A program made the translations under genes and the position numbers. 45,190 nucleotides of DNA from Planctomycetota bacterium. GTDB taxonomy: Bacteria; Planctomycetota; UBA1135; UBA2386. The stretch covers positions 1 through 45,190 of the forward strand of contig JADLHO010000040.1 in assembly GCA_020848735.1 (NCBI GenBank), read 5' to 3'. Under the pieces are notes generated by a model, which searched no databases, was not told where the DNA came from, and saw only the letters and a program-made list of their open reading frames with translations. Positions 16,515 through 25,717 of this stretch are shown piece by piece. The first letter of the stretch is position 1. The number at the start of each line of letters is the position of its first letter.

Positions 16515-19233
16515 AGCCGCCGACGCGCGCGCGCGCACCGTCGGACACCGTCAGGCCGAGACCGTTCGCGGCGGGGTCGAGCACCAGGAACTGCTGGTAG
16601 AAGATCTCGCCCGTCACGCTCGGCAGGTTCGGGATCGAGACGGGGACGACGCCCTGACCATTCGCGTCGATGCCGACCGAGAGCAGGGCGTCGGGGCGCA
16701 CGAGGAGCCGGCAGCCGGGCGCGCCGAGCGGGTCGAACTCGACGGGCAGCGCGTAGGTGCCCCAGGTCGTCGCGTCGGCGCCGTGCACGAGAGCGGCCAT
16801 GGAGCACGGCGGTGCGTTGCGCAGCGCGACGAGCATCGTCTCGCCGAGGCGCGGCGCCCGGTCGGCGGTGAGCTTCGGAGCGACGACGCCGATCGAGTTC
16901 GAGAGCAGGCTCATCGCGATGCCGATCGGGTCCGGCTGTCCGGTCGGCGCGGCGGGGTTGCCGAGTCCGGCGACGAGCGCGGTGCCGAAGCCGAGCTCGG
17001 CGTCGAAGTCGAGACCGAAGGGCTGACTGCCGAGATCGTGGCCGTGGACGCGGAACTCGATCACCAGGTTCTGGCCGCCGGTGGTGCTCGCGACGAAGGG
17101 CTGCGCGAACGCGATCACGTGGTCGAACACGTTGGCCTGGGGGACCTGCCCCATGACGCCCGGGAAGCGCACGCGCGTGCGCGGCAGCACGATCGTCGGC
17201 TCGCCGTCGTAGTTGCGGTCGAACTCGGGCACGACGGCGAGGGGCGCGCGGAGCGTGTGGCCCATGCGGATCTCGAGGTCGACCTCGAAGCTCGGCGCGG
17301 TGACGCTCGCGTCGTCGCGTCGCAGCGCGACGCCGTCGATGCGCACGCCGTTCTGGACGGCCGAGCCGTCGAGGATCTGCAGCACGCGGCAGGGCGTCGA
17401 CGCGAGCGGGAGCGGGGTGTGGTTGTTCGCGAAACGGCCCGCCGCGCTGGTCGGGAACTGGAAGCCCTGCGATGGATCGAGACCATGCCCGTCGCACGCG
17501 GCGCCGAAGCTCTCCCAGGCGCCGTCCTGCCGCAGGCCACCGCGGTTCGCGTGGCAGACGAGCGCGAAGGGCAGCGCATCGTGCAGGAGGTTGCGGTTGC
17601 GCACGCGGAGTTCGTAGGGCCCCGCTCCGGCCACGGTGAAGACCACGCGCTCGTACAGGTTGCGCGGGCTCTCGGCGGCCGCGACGACGCGGCCGCTCCC
17701 GTCGACGACGAGCAGATCGAGGTCGTCGATCGCGTTGCTCGCCGCATCGACGCGATTCCAGACCAACGTGGCGACACGGCTCTCGCCGGGGCTGCCGTCC
17801 TCGAGGGGCACGACGAAGTCCGGGCTCGCGGTGCGTGCGCGACCGCGCACGCGCAGACCGGTCCGCAGCGCATCGACCGCGAAGTCCGCGCGCAGGAAGC
17901 CGAGGCCGAAGTCGTAGCGATTCGATGCCGGGTTGGCGCTCGCGATGTCGAGCGTGCTGCCGAGCAGCAGCGCCTTGGTCTCGAGCGCATCGAGCGTCGG
18001 CACCGCGCCGCGCAGGATCAACGCCGTGCCCGCGACGATCGGCGCGGCGAAGCTCGTCCCGTTCTGCACGGGGCTCTCACCGCCGGGTGAGTCGCGCCAG
18101 GGCGTGCGCAGTCCGACGCCGACGGTGCAGAGATCCGGCCAGGTGCGCAGCGGATCGAGTGCCAGGGGACCGTTCGTCGAGGATGGCCAGACGACGTGCG
18201 AGTCCGCGAGCACGGCGCCGACCGAGAGGCCGTTCGTGAAGCCCGCGGACAGGGCCGCGGGATTCGGGAGCTGACCGGCGTTCCCGCTCGCTCCGATGAC
18301 GAGCACGTCGAAGAAGTGCGCGAGTTCGTCGAGCGTGCGCTGCGTGACGTGGATCGGATTGGGCTGCCCTTCCCACGAGAAGTTCGCGACGCCGAGCGCA
18401 TCGCTCAGGCGTCGGCGCGCGACCTCGTCGATCGCGAGCACGAGGTCGCCGTCGCGGTACGAGGTGCTGGTGCCCCGCGTGATCTTCAGACTCACCACGT
18501 GCGCCTCGGGAGCGAAGCCGTCGTCACCGTCGGGACCGGGGATCCAATCGCGGCCGAGCGCGATGCCCGAGATCGCGGTGCCGTGACCGCTCTGATCCTC
18601 GCGATCGTTCGGATCGGGCGTGCCCGACAGCGCGGCGCGGACGCGGGTGCCGTCGCGGCCCGGACCGAGATCGAACGCCGGGTGCGGCCGGCCGGTCGCG
18701 GCACAGCGCGCGTCGATGCCGGTGTCGAGCAAGGCGAGTCCGGCGCCGTGTCCGCGGTAGCCGGACGTCGTCGCCTGCACCAGGTCGACGGCGTGGTTGT
18801 TCGCGTTGGTCGCGGTGCGCAGGCAGGGGGCGTGGCTGGTCTCGAGCGCGAGGTCCGCGCTCGCGAAGCGCGCGCGCAGCGTCTCCACGGCTGCCGGCGG
18901 CACGCTCGCGATGCACACCCCGAAGACCGTCGAGCGGCGGACTTCGGTCCCGCCGAGAGCCCGCAGTTCGACGGCCAGCCGGTCGAGCTCCGCGGCGTGG
19001 AGTCCCTCGAGCGCGCCCAGGGCGGCGGCGAAGGCCGTCTCGTCGCGCGCGAGCACGGCGTCGCGGACCGCTTCGAGGCGCCCGCGCCGTTCGGCCGCGA
19101 TGCGGTCCGTCCCCGCGATGAGGCAGCTCACCGGCGCGACGGACGCATCCAGACCGTCAGCCCCCTGCGGCACGGCGGCGATCGCGTGGCAGGCGAGCGT
19201 CATCGACACGAGCAGGAGACGCGACGCGAGCAC
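16513..19233 (-). CDS. Secreted subtilisin-like serine protease (S8) with a C-terminal beta domain
   Basis: 906 residues from a GTG that gives a good signal peptide (residues 1-20, ...VSMTLACHAIAA). The protease domain (about 155-440) has the complete triad: Asp170 in LALLDTGID, His217 in SGHGTA, Ser394 in NGTSFAAP, with the oxyanion Asn in IGASGN (317-318). Residues 30-140 look like a pro-region. Downstream comes a P-domain-like region (VVFTVAGAGPYELRVRN), then a beta-rich region. The last about 120 residues end in LVLDPAANGLGLTVSDGARA, a domain also found in the secreted protein at 37545-38498. The frame is open to an ATG at 19482, but the extra residues are Arg-rich and precede the signal, so I reject that start; ATG 19203 would truncate the signal. 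Confidence 0.9.
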   Translation of the reverse strand: MLASRLLLVSMTLACHAIAAVPQGADGLDASVAPVSCLIAGTDRIAAERRGRLEAVRDAVLARDETAFAAALGALEGLHAAELDRLAVELRALGGTEVRRSTVFGVCIASVPPAAVETLRARFASADLALETSHAPCLRTATNANNHAVDLVQATTSGYRGHGAGLALLDTGIDARCAATGRPHPAFDLGPGRDGTRVRAALSGTPDPNDREDQSGHGTAISGIALGRDWIPGPDGDDGFAPEAHVVSLKITRGTSTSYRDGDLVLAIDEVARRRLSDALGVANFSWEGQPNPIHVTQRTLDELAHFFDVLVIGASGNAGQLPNPAALSAGFTNGLSVGAVLADSHVVWPSSTNGPLALDPLRTWPDLCTVGVGLRTPWRDSPGGESPVQNGTSFAAPIVAGTALILRGAVPTLDALETKALLLGSTLDIASANPASNRYDFGLGFLRADFAVDALRTGLRVRGRARTASPDFVVPLEDGSPGESRVATLVWNRVDAASNAIDDLDLLVVDGSGRVVAAAESPRNLYERVVFTVAGAGPYELRVRNRNLLHDALPFALVCHANRGGLRQDGAWESFGAACDGHGLDPSQGFQFPTSAAGRFANNHTPLPLASTPCRVLQILDGSAVQNGVRIDGVALRRDDASVTAPSFEVDLEIRMGHTLRAPLAVVPEFDRNYDGEPTIVLPRTRVRFPGVMGQVPQANVFDHVIAFAQPFVASTTGGQNLVIEFRVHGHDLGSQPFGLDFDAELGFGTALVAGLGNPAAPTGQPDPIGIAMSLLSNSIGVVAPKLTADRAPRLGETMLVALRNAPPCSMAALVHGADATTWGTYALPVEFDPLGAPGCRLLVRPDALLSVGIDANGQGVVPVSIPNLPSVTGEIFYQQFLVLDPAANGLGLTVSDGARARVGG

Positions 19234-19559
19234 CGGGGCGAAGTCTAGTCCGCGTCGCCCGCGCCGATCGGGAGGCAGGGCGACCGCATGGACCCACCTG
19301 CGAATGAAGCCTGACCCGGCCCGTAGGGCGGCCCCGCCCGCCGGACGCCTCCGCTCGACGACATGGTCGTCAGGGTCGTCCCGGCGGAGATCCGGTCCGC
19401 GCACGGTGCGCGGCCGGGGGATGCGGACGCGTCCCGAAGCGGGATCGAGAACCTCGCAGGCGAGCGATGCCAGGAGCCCCATCGAGCATGTCGGGACCGG
19501 TGTTATCTTCCCCGTCCGCCGGCCGCCCGAACGAGGCGGTCCGCCCTCGCCGCCCCTCG
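19234..19559 (+). other. Divergent intergenic region upstream of the first ECF sigma operon
   Basis: 326 bases between the subtilase start and the sigma factor start. It must hold promoters for both. The only AT-rich patch is TGTTATCTTC at 19501-19510, about 50 bases before the sigma start, which could be part of a -10 region. I see no convincing -35 partner, no repeat and no credible small gene. Confidence 0.4.
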
Positions 19560-20081
19560 ATGTCCCTCTCGCCGGAAGTCGCCTTCGAGCGCTATCGAGA
19601 TCGGGTCCTCTCCGTCATCTACCTGCGGATGGGTCCCGATCTCCGCGCCCGGATGGACCCCGAAGACGTGTTGCAGGAGGTCGCCATCGAGGCGATCAAC
19701 TCCTGGCACACGCTCTCGGACCCGGCCAATGCGGGGGCCTGGCTCGTCACGCTCGCCCGCCGCAAGGTCGCACGCATCCTGCGCGATCAGGTCGGCGTGG
19801 CGGCGCGCGACCCGCGGCGTGAGCGCGACATCAAGACCGACTTCCCGGTCGCGGATCGCCGCTCGGGTCCGGTCACCATCGCGGATCGGAAGGACCGACT
19901 CACGCTGCTCGAGGCCGCGCTCACGAGGCTCTCCGACGACCATCGCGAGGTCATCATGCTCGCGCGCATCGAGGGTCTCGCGGCCAAGGACATCGCGGAG
20001 CGGATGGGGCGCTCGGAGAACGCGGTCCACCTCCTGCTGAGCCGCGCGCTCAAGCGTCTCGCCCAAGAGTTGAACCTGTGA
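19560..20081 (+). CDS. ECF-type RNA polymerase sigma factor
   Basis: 173 residues. Region 2 is visible (YRDRVLSVIYLRMG, then MDPEDVLQEVAIEAI) and region 4 holds the helix-turn-helix (LSDDHREVIMLARIEGLAAK followed by DIAERMGRSENAVHLLLSRA). There is no region 3, as expected for an ECF factor. The ATG at 19560 begins just before region 2; the frame is open for 31 codons upstream but those residues are low-complexity. The stop overlaps the GTG start of a membrane Ser/Thr kinase by four bases, the arrangement known for planctomycete ECF groups whose activity is thought to be controlled by a cognate kinase. It may activate its own operon. Confidence 0.9.
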   Translation: MSLSPEVAFERYRDRVLSVIYLRMGPDLRARMDPEDVLQEVAIEAINSWHTLSDPANAGAWLVTLARRKVARILRDQVGVAARDPRRERDIKTDFPVADRRSGPVTIADRKDRLTLLEAALTRLSDDHREVIMLARIEGLAAKDIAERMGRSENAVHLLLSRALKRLAQELNL

Positions 20082-22774
20082 GGGACGACGAGTTCGAGCT
20101 CGGGGCGCCCCACGGCCAGGGTGGGACGGACCAGGGGAGGGCGGGGGACGGCGGGACGGCGGATGCCGATCAGCACCCCTCGCGCGTCGACGAACGCATG
20201 GCGACGCTGCTCTCGGGCTCGTCGCAGTCCGTGAACGCGCTGAAGCGCGTGATCGCCGAGGAGAGCGCCGGCGGCGATGCCGCGGAGTCGGACGATCTGC
20301 TCGCGCGCGTCAACGCACTCGAGTTCCTCGACAACTGCGTCGGTGAGCTCGGGAGCGACCTGCCCGAGCGCCTGGGCAACTACCGCATCGTCGGCGTGCT
20401 CGGCCGCGGCGGCATGGGCACGGTCTTCGAGGCCTTCGACGACACGCTCGAACGCGTCGTCGCATTGAAGGTGCTCGCCCCGGGGCTCAGCGCCGATCCG
20501 CGCATGCGGAAGCGCTTCCGCACCGAGGCGCGTGCGAGTGCGACGCTGCACCACCAGCACATCGTGCCGATCTACGGCTTCGGCGAGGCCGGTGGACTCC
20601 TCTTCTTCGCGATGGAACGCGTCGACGGGATCAGCCTCGACAAGCACATCGCCGGCGCACGTCGTGAGCGACGCCCCCTGATGGATGCGCGTGAGGCGGC
20701 GCGGCGCTTCGCCGGTGTCGCGGATGCGCTCGCCCATGCGCATCGCCGTGGGATCCTGCACCGCGATGTGAAGCCCGGGAACATCCTCGTGCATCCCGAT
20801 GGCTCGCTCGCGCTCGCGGACTTCGGTCTCTCGAAGATCTCCGGCGACCAATCGCTGAGCGTCTCCCAGCATGGAGGCTTCCTCGGCACCTTGCACTACG
20901 CCGCGCCGGAGCAGGCGCGGGCACGGCCGGTGACCGAGGCCAGCGATCTCTACAGCCTGGGCGTCACGCTCTACGAGACGATCACCGGCCGCCTGCCGCT
21001 CGACGGCCAGACGACCGAGGCGATGCTCAACGCCCTGCTGCACGGCGAGCACCTCCCGCTGCGGCGCGTGTTGCCGAAGGCGCCGCGCGACCTCGAGCTC
21101 GTGCTCGACAAGCTGCTCAGCAAGGAACCGGAGGATCGCTACACCGACGGCGAGGTCCTCGCCCGCGACCTGCAGCGCTTCGCGGACGACGAGCCGGTGA
21201 CGGTGCGCCGCCGCTCGATGTTCACGCGGGCCTGGCGCCTCGCGCGCAAGCACCGCGCCCTGAGCTCCGCGATCGCCATCGCCGCCGCCTTGCTGCTGGT
21301 GCTGCTCGTGCTCTCGTGGCAGATGGTCTCGCGCGAACAGGCCGCGAAGCAGACGCGGCACGACAACCACATCGCACAGGCGATCACCGCGGCGGAGACG
21401 GAGCTCGGCGCGCTCGACGGCCCGTCCGAACTGATCGCCGCGCTCACGGGCGAGCCGTCGGGCGCGGGTGCCGGGAGCGAGGTGCTCACCTGGCTCGAAC
21501 GCGCGAGCCGTGAGCTGCCCGAGAGCCCCCGCGTGCGCGCGATCCGCGCGGCGTTCGAGACCGACCCGCTGCCCGAGGCCACCGAGGCGCTGCGGCAGGG
21601 TCGCGGTCACGTCGCCCTCGGCATGCTCGACGCGCGCATCGCGGTCCGCGAGGACGCCGGCTCCTTCTCCGGCAGCGATCCGGTCGTCTGGCTCGAGCTC
21701 TACCGCCTGTACTTCGCGCGGGCGATCGCGAAGCTCACCTCCTCGGTGGGGGACACCGACTCCGCGGTGCGCGACGTCCTGCGCGCCTCGGTGCGTCGCC
21801 CCGGCGCGTTCGCGCCCGCGATGCTCGGCGTCTTGCTCGACTGGCGCCCGGAGCGCGGCGTGCCGACGCTGGTGCAGCACCTCGATCGCCTGCTCGAGAA
21901 GGCGCAGCAGGGCGAGGCGAGGCGCAGCGTCGCGAGACTCCTGCGGGTCGTCGCCGCACCGTCGCGCAGCCCCGCGGCGCATCTCCTCGACTTCGAACTG
22001 GCGCCGGCGCTCCGTCACGAGTTGCTGACGCTCGCCAACCGCTACGACGAGGGCGCGGAGCCCCGTCGCGTCGGCGGCGACGCCGCGGCGGCCGCCACGA
22101 CCACCGAGGCCGGTGCGCTCGAGGCCGCGCTCGCCCAGGCCGCCGGGCGTGCCGCACGCAGCTTCGCGAACGAGGCCGAGCGCAGCGACGCGTTGACCCT
22201 CCTGCTGGGGGCACTCGACACCGAGGTCGCCCCGCGCTCGCCGCTGCAGTCCTGGCGCGTCGTGCATGCCTTCCTCGCCGACTCGCCCAATGCCGCGAGG
22301 CGCATCGACGAGCTCGGTCTGCCGAACGCGATCGTGCTGCGCGGCCTCGCGGATGCGCTCGAACTCGACCTGCCGCCCGACGTCTTCGCGCGCCTCGACG
22401 AGGCGGTGAAGCAGGCGACCGCGCTCGGCGTCACCGGCCCGCGCGTGCTCGCCATCCGGGCGCGTTTCGCGGATCGCACCGGAGACGCCGCGACCGCGTT
22501 GCTCGCCGCCGAGGACTGGACCCGCGCCGAGCCCGACGATCCCGAGGCCTGGCTCGCGCGCCTGCGCGCGCGTCTCCTCGCCGGCAACGAGCTCGACTGG
22601 GCGGCCTTCGACGGCGCCCGCGTGATCCAGCTCGCGCTCGACGGCGACGTCGCGCGTCGCCGCGTGCACGCCGAATTCCTCGCGGCGTTGGGCCGTGCCG
22701 AGGCGCGCCGGAACGCGCCGGCGGCGGAGAGCCTGCGCGCGCTGGCGAAGAAGTTCGAGGGCGAAGGCCCGTGA
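20078..22774 (+). CDS. Transmembrane serine/threonine protein kinase
   Basis: 898 residues, GTG start overlapping the sigma factor stop (GTGA). Residues 1-100 are a polar N-terminal region with predicted helices. The Hanks-type kinase domain spans about 101-370: glycine loop GRGGMGTV (109-116), Lys131 in VVALKVL, Glu150, catalytic HRDVKPGN (Asp230), DFG 248-250 and APEQA (276-280). All catalytic residues are present, so it should be active. One membrane helix follows (about 394-416, IAIAAALLLVLLVLSW). The C-terminal about 480 residues are alanine/leucine-rich helices of TPR-like character on the outer side of the membrane. It probably senses an envelope signal and acts on the cotranslated ECF sigma factor. 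Confidence 0.9.
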   Translation: MRDDEFELGAPHGQGGTDQGRAGDGGTADADQHPSRVDERMATLLSGSSQSVNALKRVIAEESAGGDAAESDDLLARVNALEFLDNCVGELGSDLPERLGNYRIVGVLGRGGMGTVFEAFDDTLERVVALKVLAPGLSADPRMRKRFRTEARASATLHHQHIVPIYGFGEAGGLLFFAMERVDGISLDKHIAGARRERRPLMDAREAARRFAGVADALAHAHRRGILHRDVKPGNILVHPDGSLALADFGLSKISGDQSLSVSQHGGFLGTLHYAAPEQARARPVTEASDLYSLGVTLYETITGRLPLDGQTTEAMLNALLHGEHLPLRRVLPKAPRDLELVLDKLLSKEPEDRYTDGEVLARDLQRFADDEPVTVRRRSMFTRAWRLARKHRALSSAIAIAAALLLVLLVLSWQMVSREQAAKQTRHDNHIAQAITAAETELGALDGPSELIAALTGEPSGAGAGSEVLTWLERASRELPESPRVRAIRAAFETDPLPEATEALRQGRGHVALGMLDARIAVREDAGSFSGSDPVVWLELYRLYFARAIAKLTSSVGDTDSAVRDVLRASVRRPGAFAPAMLGVLLDWRPERGVPTLVQHLDRLLEKAQQGEARRSVARLLRVVAAPSRSPAAHLLDFELAPALRHELLTLANRYDEGAEPRRVGGDAAAAATTTEAGALEAALAQAAGRAARSFANEAERSDALTLLLGALDTEVAPRSPLQSWRVVHAFLADSPNAARRIDELGLPNAIVLRGLADALELDLPPDVFARLDEAVKQATALGVTGPRVLAIRARFADRTGDAATALLAAEDWTRAEPDDPEAWLARLRARLLAGNELDWAAFDGARVIQLALDGDVARRRVHAEFLAALGRAEARRNAPAAESLRALAKKFEGEGP

Positions 22775-25704
22775 GCAGCGCTCCCACCCGTCATCCGACC
22801 CCCATGCACCCTCTCCCGGGGAACCCGACAGGGCTCCCGGCGCGAGCGGCCACTGCGCGAGCCGTGCACCGACTCCCTGCGTTCGTCGCGTTCGTCCTCG
22901 GCGCCTGGATCGCCGCCCTGAGCGGCTGCGGGGATGGCGAGGCCCCGCGTCCCGATGCCAGCGAGGTGCCGGCGCAAAGCCAGCGCTCCCCCGAGTCGCA
23001 GATCGATCCTTCGCCGCAGCAGATCGCGCGCATCTTCCGGGGAGAGGAGCCGGCCTCGGCCCACAAGGGGATCCTCAAGGACGGGGTCGCCGGCCGCGTG
23101 CTCGATCCCGACGGCAGACCGCTGGCCGGCGCCGAGGTGATCCTGCTGCGCTACCTCAGCCCGTGGCCCGAGGAGCGCGCCGCGGAGGTCGCCCACGTGT
23201 TCAGCGGCAAGGACGGCAGCTTCCGGTTCGCCGCGACCCGGGACGAGGACCTCGCGCTGGAGGTCGTGCACACCGGCATGGCGCGCGAGCGCGTCGTCGC
23301 CCCCAAGGCGCTGGAGAGCGTCGACATCCGTCTCGCCCCCGGCTTCGAGGTCAGCGGTGTGGTGCGTTTCGCGAGCGCGGGGCAGATCGCATTGCGCGGC
23401 GTGCCGGTCTATCTCGAGCCCGGGACCTGGGGCACGCGGCGCGCGGTCGAGACCCTCACCGACGACCACGGTCGCTTCCTCTTCTCCAATGTGCCTGCCG
23501 GCGCGGCGCGGCTCACGGTGCGTGCGCTCGGGCTGGCGCCTGCGACGGTCAGCTCGGTCAACGTCGGCGGTGGACCGATCAGCGTGTCGCCGCACTTCCC
23601 GGGCAGCGCGCTGCGCGGGATCGTCCGCCGCGCGCACAACGGCGAGCCCCTCGCGGGTGCGGAGGTGCGCCTCTACCCGAGCACCGCCTGGAACAAGCTG
23701 CTCTACGCACCCGCCCTCACGACGACGAGCGCCGAGGGAGTCTTCGTGCTCGCGGCACTCGCCCCGGGCCCGGCCTTCCTCGTCGTCTCGCATCCCGAAC
23801 ACACGACTTTGTCGCGGCCGATCGCGGTGGCCGATGGGCAGCCGTCGCAGGACATCGAACTCGGACGGCGCTCGACCCTGCGCGTGAAGCTGAGCGGCGC
23901 GCTCGACGGACGCATCGCGCTGCGGCTCGCGTCGGCATCGGGCGAGATGCACCGCGCGCGGGCGGACGAATCGGGGCGGGTCGTGTTCGAGCAGAGCGTC
24001 GGCGCCGGTCCGGCCACGCTCGAGGTGATCGACGGCATCGGCGCGTTCGCGGCGTCCTCCGCGCGGTCGATGGATGTCTCGATCGACGAGTCCGGCGATA
24101 CGACCCTGGAGCTCGAACTGGTCGCGCCCACGGTGATCGCCGGCCGGGTCGTCGACGACACGGGTCAACCCTTGGCGGGCGTCCTGTTGGCCACACCTCG
24201 CCATCGATTGCAGCCGCGCAACCCCGAGAGCTGGTACGCCGCGACGGGCGAGGATGGCCGCTTCGAGCTCCGCGGGCTGCCGCCGGGGCGTTCCTTCCTG
24301 CGGCTCTCGCGCGAGGGCTTCGCGGCGCGGATGGTCGAGGCCACGGTCAGTGCCGCAGGCTCGCGGGTCGAGCTCGGCGATGTCGCGTTGGAGCGTCCCG
24401 GCACGATCCGCGGCGTGGTCCTGCAGGAGGGCAGCGGCTTCGCGGGCGCCAACGTCTTCGCCTCGCGCGAGGGGGACACGGCCGTCAACGCGGTCTCGGG
24501 TCGCGACGGCAGCTTCGCCCTGCACGGCCTCGCGGCCGGTCGCTATCGCGTGATGGCGCGCAGCGGCTCGTCCCCCGTGCAGGTCTACGAGGCGCTGGTC
24601 GCGGTCGAGGCCGGCCGCGAGACCACGGGGATCGAGCTGACCCTCTCGCCGGGTCGACGCGTGCGTGGCCAAGTCACGGGCAACTCCGGCGTGCCGGTGC
24701 CGGATGCGACGATCTGCGTCGTGGGTGCCACGGCCGCGATCGCGTCGACCGATCAGAACGGCACCTTCGACATGGAGGTGCCGCAGGGGGAGGTCGAGCT
24801 GCAGGCCTTCTCCTCCGACTTCCGCTCGACGGCCACCGAGGTGATCGGGCCGAACATGAGTTCGATCACCATCCGCCTGCCCTTCGTGACGCTCGGTGGA
24901 CTCGACGCGCGCGTCAGCGCGGCGCTGCGCGGCCGGCTCCCGGCGCGGGTGATCCTCGGGGTCACGCCGCTCGACATGGCGGCCGACGGCGACCCGATCG
25001 TGCGGCGGCTGCGCAGCAAGCGCGTGCTCGTCGATCTCTCGCCGAGTGGTCGGCTCATGGCCGATCAGCTGCCGGCAGGACGCGCGCGTCTCGAGATCAT
25101 CGCGCCGGGACTCGGGCTCTGGCGCACCGAGGTCGAGGTGCCGTCCGGGTCGCGGCTCGATCTCGGCGCGCTCCGCCTCGAGTCGGGTGCCGAGCTGCGT
25201 GGGCGCATCACCGATGCCGAAGGCAAACCGGTCGTCGGTGCGATCGTCCATCTCGGTGAGATCGAAGACCTCGCGCTCGACCTGGCGCAGCAGAACCGCA
25301 GCGATGCCGACGGTCGCTTCGTCCTGCGCGGCATCACGCCCATCGGCAAGCGCATCGTGGTCGCCGCACAGGGCTACACCACCGTCGTCCGTGACCTCGT
25401 GTTGCCCGACGATCTCCTGCGCCGCGAGCCCTATGCCGTGCAGCTCCAGCCGAGCTCCATCGTGCACGTTCAGCTCGTCGCGGGTGGCGCGCCGGCGGCC
25501 GTCTTCCGCGTGATCGCGCTCTACCACGAGGACAGCTTCATCGGCACCCGCACGACGGACGTCGACGGCAGCCTGAGCTTCGTCGCCGACCGACCCGGTC
25601 GCTACCGCATCGGCATCTTCGGCGAACCCGACAGCCGGTCCGTCGACGTGCAGATCGGCGAGACGGCCGCGCGCCACGCGATCGAGCTGAAGCTCGACGG
25701 CTGA
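22771..25704 (+). CDS. Large lipoprotein with repeated carboxypeptidase-regulatory-like (beta-sandwich) domains
   Basis: 977 residues, GTG start overlapping the kinase stop by four bases (GTGA). The lipoprotein signal is late but clear: AFVAFVLGAWIAALSGC with Cys53. It then carries repeated beta-sandwich modules of the CarboxypepD_reg type, each beginning with a G-x-V/I-x-D-x-x-G-x-P-L/V-x-G-A-x-V pattern, near residues 105, 280, 456, 546, 631 and 809 (for example VAGRVLDPDGRPLAGAEVIL and LRGRITDAEGKPVVGAIVHL). Such modules bind carbohydrate or protein, or act as spacers. As third gene of the sigma-kinase operon it may feed the extracytoplasmic domain of the kinase, or be part of the envelope structure the system watches over. 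No enzyme domain is visible. Confidence 0.85.
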   Translation: MSSAPTRHPTPMHPLPGNPTGLPARAATARAVHRLPAFVAFVLGAWIAALSGCGDGEAPRPDASEVPAQSQRSPESQIDPSPQQIARIFRGEEPASAHKGILKDGVAGRVLDPDGRPLAGAEVILLRYLSPWPEERAAEVAHVFSGKDGSFRFAATRDEDLALEVVHTGMARERVVAPKALESVDIRLAPGFEVSGVVRFASAGQIALRGVPVYLEPGTWGTRRAVETLTDDHGRFLFSNVPAGAARLTVRALGLAPATVSSVNVGGGPISVSPHFPGSALRGIVRRAHNGEPLAGAEVRLYPSTAWNKLLYAPALTTTSAEGVFVLAALAPGPAFLVVSHPEHTTLSRPIAVADGQPSQDIELGRRSTLRVKLSGALDGRIALRLASASGEMHRARADESGRVVFEQSVGAGPATLEVIDGIGAFAASSARSMDVSIDESGDTTLELELVAPTVIAGRVVDDTGQPLAGVLLATPRHRLQPRNPESWYAATGEDGRFELRGLPPGRSFLRLSREGFAARMVEATVSAAGSRVELGDVALERPGTIRGVVLQEGSGFAGANVFASREGDTAVNAVSGRDGSFALHGLAAGRYRVMARSGSSPVQVYEALVAVEAGRETTGIELTLSPGRRVRGQVTGNSGVPVPDATICVVGATAAIASTDQNGTFDMEVPQGEVELQAFSSDFRSTATEVIGPNMSSITIRLPFVTLGGLDARVSAALRGRLPARVILGVTPLDMAADGDPIVRRLRSKRVLVDLSPSGRLMADQLPAGRARLEIIAPGLGLWRTEVEVPSGSRLDLGALRLESGAELRGRITDAEGKPVVGAIVHLGEIEDLALDLAQQNRSDADGRFVLRGITPIGKRIVVAAQGYTTVVRDLVLPDDLLRREPYAVQLQPSSIVHVQLVAGGAPAAVFRVIALYHEDSFIGTRTTDVDGSLSFVADRPGRYRIGIFGEPDSRSVDVQIGETAARHAIELKLDG

Positions 25705-25717
25705 TTCCGCCGCGCGC

